Shown here one piece after another: positions 5,102 to 8,759 of a stretch of 8,759 nt of DNA; the stretch's first letter is position 1, and every line of letters begins with the position of its first letter. This DNA is from DATHWB01 sp040902855. Its GTDB lineage: Bacteria; Actinomycetota; Acidimicrobiia; Spongiisociales; ZC4RG35. The DNA is taken from the NCBI GenBank assembly GCA_040902855.1, contig JBBDWN010000016.1, forward strand, positions 1 through 8,759, given 5' to 3'. The position numbers were made by a program, and so were the translations under genes. The notes under the pieces were generated by a model. The model did no database searches and was not told the DNA's origin. It saw only the letters and a program-made list of their open reading frames with translations.

Positions 5102-5770
5102 ATGGATGCCGTTGGTCCTGTCGCACGCCGCCGGATCGTGCTCCGGGCGCTCTCAGTCGCTCTCGCCGCCTCTCCGTTCGCGCTCGCCTTCGGCGCGATC
5201 GCGTCGGCCTCGGGTTTGACCTTGGCCGAGACGATCGGCTTCTCGACCTTCGTGTTCACAGGTTCCGCCCAGTTCGCGGCGGTGGCGATCCTGGCCGAAG
5301 GCGGCGCAATCGCGGCGGCGGTTTCGACCGGCCTGCTGCTCAACCTGCGGTCGCTCGCCTTCGGGATCCTCCTCGTGCCTGACCTGCGCGGACCTGTCTG
5401 GTGGAGGGCGCTGGTGTCCCAACTCGTGATCGACGAGTCCACGGCGATCGCGACTGTCGAAGACGACAGCGCTTCTCGCAGATGGGGCTTCCTCGTCGGC
5501 GGGGTCGCCGTCTTCGTCCTGTGGAATCTCTCGACGATCGTCGGAGCGGTGCTCGTCCCCACGGGCGGGGACGCCATCCAGCGCTACGGGCTGGACGCCA
5601 CCATTCCTGCCGCCTTCCTCGGCCTCCTCTGGCCCAGGCTGGCCGACTCCACCCAGCGCCGCGTCGCGATCGCCGGCGCAGTCATCGCCCTCGCCGTGAC
5701 CTCCTTCACCCCGCCCGGGATCGCCATCGTGGTCGCCATCGTCGCCGTGCTCGCAGGACAACGACGATGA
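5102..5770 (+). CDS. azlC: AzlC family branched-chain amino acid exporter, large subunit
   Basis: This 222-residue inner-membrane protein is the large subunit of the AzlCD (BrnFE) exporter, which moves branched-chain amino acids, and in some relatives methionine, out of the cell by a secondary mechanism. Family landmarks are visible: SPFALAFGAIASASGLTLAETIGFS at the first helix (24-48), FTGSAQFAAVAIL (52-64), LLLNLRSLAFG (78-88), the polar motif QLVIDESTA (107-115) and GLDATIPAAFLGLLWP (163-178), followed by C-terminal helices. I count about six membrane segments. The start at 5102 is preferred to the in-frame ATG at 5069, because the family begins close to this point and a TACTGT box lies directly upstream; the longer form would add 11 residues (MLVPPILWVAP). 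The stop overlaps azlD in ATGA, as expected for the two-subunit transporter. Confidence 0.92.
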   Translation: MDAVGPVARRRIVLRALSVALAASPFALAFGAIASASGLTLAETIGFSTFVFTGSAQFAAVAILAEGGAIAAAVSTGLLLNLRSLAFGILLVPDLRGPVWWRALVSQLVIDESTAIATVEDDSASRRWGFLVGGVAVFVLWNLSTIVGAVLVPTGGDAIQRYGLDATIPAAFLGLLWPRLADSTQRRVAIAGAVIALAVTSFTPPGIAIVVAIVAVLAGQRR

Positions 5771-6075
5771 GCGAGGCCACAGTCGTGCTCGTGTTCCTCG
5801 GCTTGGGCACCTATGCGCTCAAGGCGGCAGGCCCTCTCCTCCTCGGCGGAAGGGTGCTCCCCCGATGGGTCTTGAGGCTGGCAGAACTCGCTCCCGCCGC
5901 CCTCCTTGCTGCGCTGGTTGCAACATCGACATTCGCCCTCGGTGACCGACTCACCTTCGACGCGCGACTGGTCGGATTGGTGGCGGCCGCCGTGGCGCTG
6001 AAGTTGAAGGCTCCATTCGTGGTCGTCGTCGTGATCGCCGCTGCGGCCACGGCGGTTACGCGTAGCCTCGCCTGA
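5767..6075 (+). CDS. azlD: AzlD family branched-chain amino acid exporter, small subunit
   Basis: This 102-residue hydrophobic protein is the small partner of AzlC; both are needed for export in characterised BrnFE pairs. The sequence shows an N-terminal helix (TVVLVFLGLGTYALKAAGPLL, 5-25) with the conserved glycine-rich turn, then the loop LLGGRVLPRWVLRLAELAP (24-42), a second helix (AALLAALVATSTFAL, 43-57), RLTFDARLVGLVAAAVALKLKAP (61-83) as the third segment, and a valine-rich fourth helix (84-95). Length is normal. The start follows AGGA at 5755-5758 with 8-nt spacing and overlaps the azlC stop by 4 bp. Its own stop shares one base with the start of the next gene (TGATG). The last codons carry a TAGCCT box that may be a promoter for the glycosylase gene. 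Confidence 0.9.
   Translation: MSEATVVLVFLGLGTYALKAAGPLLLGGRVLPRWVLRLAELAPAALLAALVATSTFALGDRLTFDARLVGLVAAAVALKLKAPFVVVVVIAAAATAVTRSLA
6063..6068 (+). promoter_or_regulatory. Internal -10 box for the glycosylase gene, inside the azlD 3' end
   Basis: TAGCCT is followed by 6 nt (CGCCTG) and the ATG at 6075, the exact spacing expected for a leaderless start. The same 11 bp GTAGCCTCGCC (6062-6072) occurs at 6694-6704, again next to a start codon. Since it lies in the codons for the last residues of AzlD it could be coincidental, but the repeat favours a function. Confidence 0.45.
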
Positions 6076-6680
6076 TGGAACTCACGACTGGCGACGACGG
6101 CGTGACCCGCTGTTGGTGGGGAGCCGAGCCGGAGATCTACCGGGCCTATCACGACACCGAGTGGGGGTTCGGGGTGACCGACAACCACCGCCTGTTCGAA
6201 AAGCTGTGTTTGGAAGGCTTCCAGGCCGGTCTGTCGTGGTTGACGATCCTCAGAAAGCGGCCCGGGTTCCGTTCGGCTTTCGTCGAGTTCGACCCGGCTG
6301 CCGTTGCCGCCTTCGGTGAAGTCGACGTCCAACGCCTCCTCGCCGATGCCTCCATCGTTCGCCATCAGGGAAAGATCCGTTCGACGATCAACAACGCTGC
6401 CCGAGCGCTCGAGCTGGCGGACGAGGCCGGCTCCCTCGCCGCCTTCTTCTGGCATTGGGCCGAATTCGACTCTCCGCCTCCCACAGATGTCGCTCCCACC
6501 ACCGAAGCCTCCCAGCGGCTGGCGCGAGACCTGAAGAAGCGCGGTTGGACGTTCGTGGGCCCGACCACGGTCTATGCGTTCATGCAGGCGATGGGTTTGG
6601 TCAACGATCACCTGGCCGGATGCGACGTCCGCGACGTGGCTGAGGCATCTCGAAAGAGGGCGGCCGCATCCGTCGTCTGA
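6075..6680 (+). CDS. tag: DNA-3-methyladenine glycosylase I
   Basis: This 201-residue enzyme removes 3-methyladenine from alkylated DNA as the first step of base excision repair. It is of the TAG type in the helix-hairpin-helix glycosylase superfamily. The structural zinc ligands of the family are all present: Cys13 (RCWWG), His26 (AYHDTEWG), His179 and Cys183 (NDHLAGC). The base-binding pocket motif LCLEGFQAGLSWLTILRKR (44-62) contains the essential acidic residue Glu47 and Trp55. WTFVGPTTVYAFMQAMGLVNDH (158-179) is the conserved C-terminal element. Length is close to the usual 185-200 residues and nothing looks broken. The start overlaps the azlD stop by 1 nt, so it can be coupled to the transporter operon. 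A TAGCCT box 6 nt upstream would also allow separate leaderless expression. No functional link with azlCD is obvious. Confidence 0.95.
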   Translation: MELTTGDDGVTRCWWGAEPEIYRAYHDTEWGFGVTDNHRLFEKLCLEGFQAGLSWLTILRKRPGFRSAFVEFDPAAVAAFGEVDVQRLLADASIVRHQGKIRSTINNAARALELADEAGSLAAFFWHWAEFDSPPPTDVAPTTEASQRLARDLKKRGWTFVGPTTVYAFMQAMGLVNDHLAGCDVRDVAEASRKRAAASVV

Positions 6681-6695
6681 ACCGGGCTCCCCGGT
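6681..6695 (+). terminator. Short hairpin after the glycosylase stop, touching the next -10 box
   Basis: ACCGGG (6681-6686) and CCCGGT (6690-6695) are perfect 6-bp arms around the loop CTC. The hairpin starts at the base after the TGA stop, as expected for a terminator, but no T-run follows. Its last base is the first T of the TAGCCT box of the next gene. It could end the azlCD-tag transcript or act as a protein-binding site over the promoter. Confidence 0.4.
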
Positions 6696-6700
6696 AGCCT
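6695..6700 (+). promoter_or_regulatory. -10 box for the YbdK-type ligase gene
   Basis: TAGCCT is followed by 9 nt and the ATG at 6710. There is no Shine-Dalgarno. The box and its flank (GTAGCCTCGCC, 6694-6704) are identical to the sequence before the glycosylase gene. The longer spacing would leave a leader of about 3 nt. Confidence 0.45.
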
Positions 6701-6709
6701 CGCCCCCAG

Positions 6710-7843
6710 ATGCCACCAGCTCCGCAACTCACGATCGGGATCGAAGAGGAGTACCTCCTCGTCGACAGGGAGACGCGCAACCTGCTCGCCGATCCGCCCC
6801 ACGAATTGTGGGTTGGGGCCTACGACCGGATCGAAGGCCGGGTGAGCCGCGAGCTGCTCCGGGCCCAGATCGAGGTGGGGACCCGGCCCCACCAACGGAT
6901 CTCCGACGTGGCCGACGACTTGCGCGATCTCCGTCGGACTCTGGGCGAGGTGGCCAATGAGCACGGCGCGGCGATCATCGCCGCCTCCACCCATCCGTTC
7001 GCACTCTGGTGGGAGCAGGTGCAGAGCGAAGGCGACCGCTACGAGATGCTGGCCGAGGACCTGGCAGTCGTCGGACAGCGCATGGTGATCTGCGGGATGC
7101 ACGTCCATGCCGGGATCGAGGACCCGGAACTCCGGATCGACCTGATGAACCAGGTCACCTATTTCCTCCCGCATCTTCTGGCTCTGTCCACGTCGTCGCC
7201 GTTTTGGGGAGGGCACAACACGGGGCTCAAGAGCTATCGGATGAACGTGTTCCGGACGATGCCCCGCACCGGGCTTCCCGAAGAGTTCGAGAGCTGGGCG
7301 GAGTATCAGCGCCATGTGCAGGTGCTCGTCGACGCCGGACTGATCGAGGACGGTTCGAAGGTGTGGTGGGACATCCGGCCATCGATCCGCTATCCGACGC
7401 TCGAGGTGAGGGTCACCGACATCTGCACCCGCTGGCAGGACGCCGTGTGTATCGCCGCCCTCTACCAGTCTCTGCTCCACATGCTGTACCGGCTTCGCCG
7501 CACCAACCAGAAGTGGAGGCGCTACGCCAACATGCTGGTTGCCGAGAACCTCTGGCGCGCCCAGCGTTACGGAGCCCGCGGTGACCTGATGGATTTCGGG
7601 ACAGGCGAGCTCGTTCCGTTCCCCGATCTGGTCGACGAACTCGTCGAACTGGTTCGCCCCGACGCGGTAGAGCTCGGATGCATCGACGAGGTGGAGCATG
7701 CGAGGGTGATCGCACGCGAGGGCACGTCAGCCCGCCGCCAGCTCGAGGCATATCACGATGCACTGAGTTCGGGAGCGTCGGATGCCGAAGCGCTACGGGA
7801 CGTCGTCGACGAGTTGATCGCCGACACGATGCGGGATACCTGA
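6710..7843 (+). CDS. Carboxylate-amine ligase, YbdK / glutamate-cysteine ligase type 2 family
   Basis: This 377-residue cytoplasmic protein belongs to the GCS2 family of ATP-dependent carboxylate-amine ligases, related to glutamate-cysteine ligase. E. coli YbdK has only weak gamma-glutamylcysteine synthetase activity, so the physiological substrate here is open. Family motifs run in order: GIEEEYLLVD (10-19) with the metal-binding glutamates, QIEVGTRP (53-60), STHPFALW (93-100), CGMHVHAGI (128-136), SSPFWGGHNTGLKSYR (162-177), a WWDIRPS to LEVRVTD region (219-237) and ENLWRAQRYGARG (279-291). Length is the normal 370-380. No signal peptide or membrane segment is present. The start is set by the family N-terminus and by the TAGCCT box 9 nt upstream. 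In actinobacteria that make mycothiol rather than glutathione, such ligases may serve peptide or amide formation other than glutathione; that is inference. Confidence 0.9.
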   Translation: MPPAPQLTIGIEEEYLLVDRETRNLLADPPHELWVGAYDRIEGRVSRELLRAQIEVGTRPHQRISDVADDLRDLRRTLGEVANEHGAAIIAASTHPFALWWEQVQSEGDRYEMLAEDLAVVGQRMVICGMHVHAGIEDPELRIDLMNQVTYFLPHLLALSTSSPFWGGHNTGLKSYRMNVFRTMPRTGLPEEFESWAEYQRHVQVLVDAGLIEDGSKVWWDIRPSIRYPTLEVRVTDICTRWQDAVCIAALYQSLLHMLYRLRRTNQKWRRYANMLVAENLWRAQRYGARGDLMDFGTGELVPFPDLVDELVELVRPDAVELGCIDEVEHARVIAREGTSARRQLEAYHDALSSGASDAEALRDVVDELIADTMRDT

Positions 7844-7846
7844 AAC

Positions 7847-7888
7847 TCCGGTTCGTCGGTACATTCTGTTGCCGACCGGAACGAGGGG
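7847..7888 (+). promoter_or_regulatory. Promoter, inverted repeat and ribosome-binding site of the LLM oxidoreductase gene
   Basis: TACATT (7860-7865) is a -10 box with the core CGGTACATTC (7857-7866), identical to that before the sulfurtransferase gene. It is flanked by the inverted repeat TCCGGT (7847-7852) and ACCGGA (7875-7880), a possible operator. GAGGGG (7883-7888) lies 8 nt before the ATG at 7897 and is a good Shine-Dalgarno. The expected leader is about 25 nt, unlike the leaderless-looking starts nearby. Confidence 0.5.
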
Positions 7889-7896
7889 ACCGATTC

Positions 7897-8670
7897 ATGC
7901 CGATTCGCATCGCCGTCCAATTGCAGCCGCAGCACGCCGACTACGACACCATCCGCCGGGCCGCCGTACGGGCCGAAGAACTGGGGGTGGACATCGTCTA
8001 CAACTGGGACCACTTCTTCCCGCTATCCGGTGAGCCTGATGGCAAGCACTTCGAATGCTGGACGATGCTCGCCTCGTTCGCAGAAGTGACCGAGCGCGTC
8101 GAGATCGGTGCGCTGGTGTCCTGCAACTCGTATCGGAATCCGGAGCTGCTGGCCGACATGGCCCGCACCGTGGACCACATCTCCAACGGTCGGCTCATCC
8201 TCGGAATCGGCGCAGGATGGTTCGAAAGGGATTACGACGAGTACGGATACGAGTTCGGCACCGCAGGCGACCGTCTGTCGGACCTGCGCGACGCGCTACC
8301 CCGGATCGAGAAGCGGTTCGAGGCTCTGAACCCGAAGCCCGTGCGGGACATCCCGATCCTCATCGGCGGAGGAGGCGAGAAGCGCACCCTCCGCTACACC
8401 GCCCGCCACGCCGACATCTGGCACGGCTTCGGCAAGCCGGAGGTGCTGGCCCACAAGAACGAGGTGCTGGACGAGTGGTGCACCAAAGAGGGGACCGACC
8501 CGGCCGCCATCGAGCGTTCGGCAGGGGTAGATCCGAAGCGGCTTGAGGGTGTGGACGACTACCTCGAAGCCGGAATCACCCAGTTCACCTTCGGCCTCAG
8601 CGGCCCCGACTACGACCTCTCCCCTGTCGCGGACTGGATCGCCTGGCGCGACGAGCAGCAGGAGCGATAG
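7897..8670 (+). CDS. LLM-class flavin/F420-dependent oxidoreductase
   Basis: This 257-residue protein has the luciferase-like monooxygenase TIM-barrel fold and most resembles actinobacterial enzymes annotated as F420-dependent oxidoreductases. Visible elements are IRRAAVRAEELGVDIVYNWDHFFP (19-42), the segment WTMLASFAEVTERVEIGALV (55-74) forming a core strand and helix, SYRNPELLADMARTVDHIS (78-96), GRLILGIGAGWFERDYDEYGYEF (98-120), which is the strongest family signature, and the cofactor phosphate-binding segment IPILIGGGGEKRTLRYTARHAD (152-173). The reaction cannot be told from sequence; F420 rather than FMN is inferred from the subgroup and lineage. GAGGGG at 7883-7888 fixes the start at 7897, although the frame is open further upstream inside the ligase gene. 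The final codons (QQER and stop) fall in a repeat shared with the sequence about 71 bp downstream, so the C-terminus may have been altered by repeat insertion. Confidence 0.88.
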   Translation: MPIRIAVQLQPQHADYDTIRRAAVRAEELGVDIVYNWDHFFPLSGEPDGKHFECWTMLASFAEVTERVEIGALVSCNSYRNPELLADMARTVDHISNGRLILGIGAGWFERDYDEYGYEFGTAGDRLSDLRDALPRIEKRFEALNPKPVRDIPILIGGGGEKRTLRYTARHADIWHGFGKPEVLAHKNEVLDEWCTKEGTDPAAIERSAGVDPKRLEGVDDYLEAGITQFTFGLSGPDYDLSPVADWIAWRDEQQER

Positions 8671-8759
8671 CGACGAATCGCCTTCCCCTTGGGGAAGGTG
8701 GCCGAGCCGCCAGGCGAGGACGGAAGGGGCAGGGAGCGAAGCGACCGATCGCCTTCCCC
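8660..8759. repeat. Intergenic repeat unit, about 71-bp spacing, running off the window edge
   Basis: GAGCGATAGCGACGAATCGCC (8662-8682) and GAGCGAAGCGACCGATCGCC (8734-8753) are near-identical, and both continue into CCTTCCCC; the 12-mer ATCGCCTTCCCC is perfect at 8677-8688 and 8748-8759. Between them is a G/C-rich segment with hairpin CCTTCCCC-TT-GGGGAAGG (8681-8698) and the odd palindrome CGCCAGGCG (8708-8716). The second copy is cut by the window end, so an array or a longer dispersed element is likely. No coding sequence is seen in 8671-8759. Confidence 0.6.
8681..8698. terminator. Symmetrical hairpin downstream of the LLM gene, possible terminator
   Basis: CCTTCCCC (8681-8688) and GGGGAAGG (8691-8698) are perfect 8-bp arms with a 2-nt TT gap. 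The hairpin begins 10 bp after the LLM stop codon. It has no T-run and is part of the repeat described above, so it could act as a terminator as well as a repeat-derived structure. Confidence 0.5.

Noticed and set aside
8671..8759. CRISPR array at the right edge
   Set aside because: Only two partial copies of a unit are visible, their spacing segment is itself palindromic, and there is no regular repeat-spacer pattern or cas gene.

Overview
The window is high-GC, gene-dense bacterial DNA. Its gene content and start-site style point to an actinobacterium: an F420-type luciferase-like oxidoreductase, a YbdK-type carboxylate-amine ligase, a multi-spanning molybdopterin protein with an internal twin-arginine motif, and many starts preceded by a TANNNT box rather than a Shine-Dalgarno sequence. 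Acidimicrobiia is my best guess for the class, but this is an inference from gene style and not a phylogenetic result.

Layout from left to right. A hairpin with a T-run (17-36) lies just beyond the 3' end of a minus-strand stand-alone 5'-3' exonuclease (48-911). Divergent from it are a small soluble helical protein (1009-1359) and a DUF2905 membrane protein (1362-1580). A two-domain thiosulfate/3-mercaptopyruvate sulfurtransferase follows (1614-2423); its stop codon overlaps the start of an unrecognised 328-residue protein (2420-3406). That gene converges on a minus-strand membrane-anchored sulfite-oxidase-family protein (3432-5000). The two stop codons sit symmetrically inside one 13-bp-arm hairpin. 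On the other side of a 101-bp divergent promoter region is a tightly packed plus-strand run: azlC (5102-5770), azlD (5767-6075) and DNA-3-methyladenine glycosylase I (6075-6680). After it come a YbdK-type ligase (6710-7843) and an LLM-class oxidoreductase (7897-8670). The window ends inside a repeat-rich, hairpin-forming intergenic sequence that begins in the last codons of the LLM gene.

The genes look mostly like housekeeping and general metabolism: DNA repair (exonuclease, glycosylase), sulfur chemistry (sulfurtransferase, Moco enzyme), branched-chain amino-acid export (azlCD) and F420-linked redox. I see no phage, transposase, CRISPR array, toxin-antitoxin pair or recognisable defence island, and I do not claim a new multi-gene system. 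The points most worth a second look are: (1) a recurrent compact promoter pattern with shared 10-11 bp core sequences next to leaderless-looking starts; (2) a dispersed-repeat signature that encodes the peptide SPELVEGP inside the unknown gene; (3) a repeat at the right edge that appears to supply the stop codon of the LLM gene; (4) the Sec/Tat dual-insertion architecture of the Moco protein; and (5) the convergent terminator that contains both stop codons. Every stretch between genes is shorter than 110 bp and is covered below.
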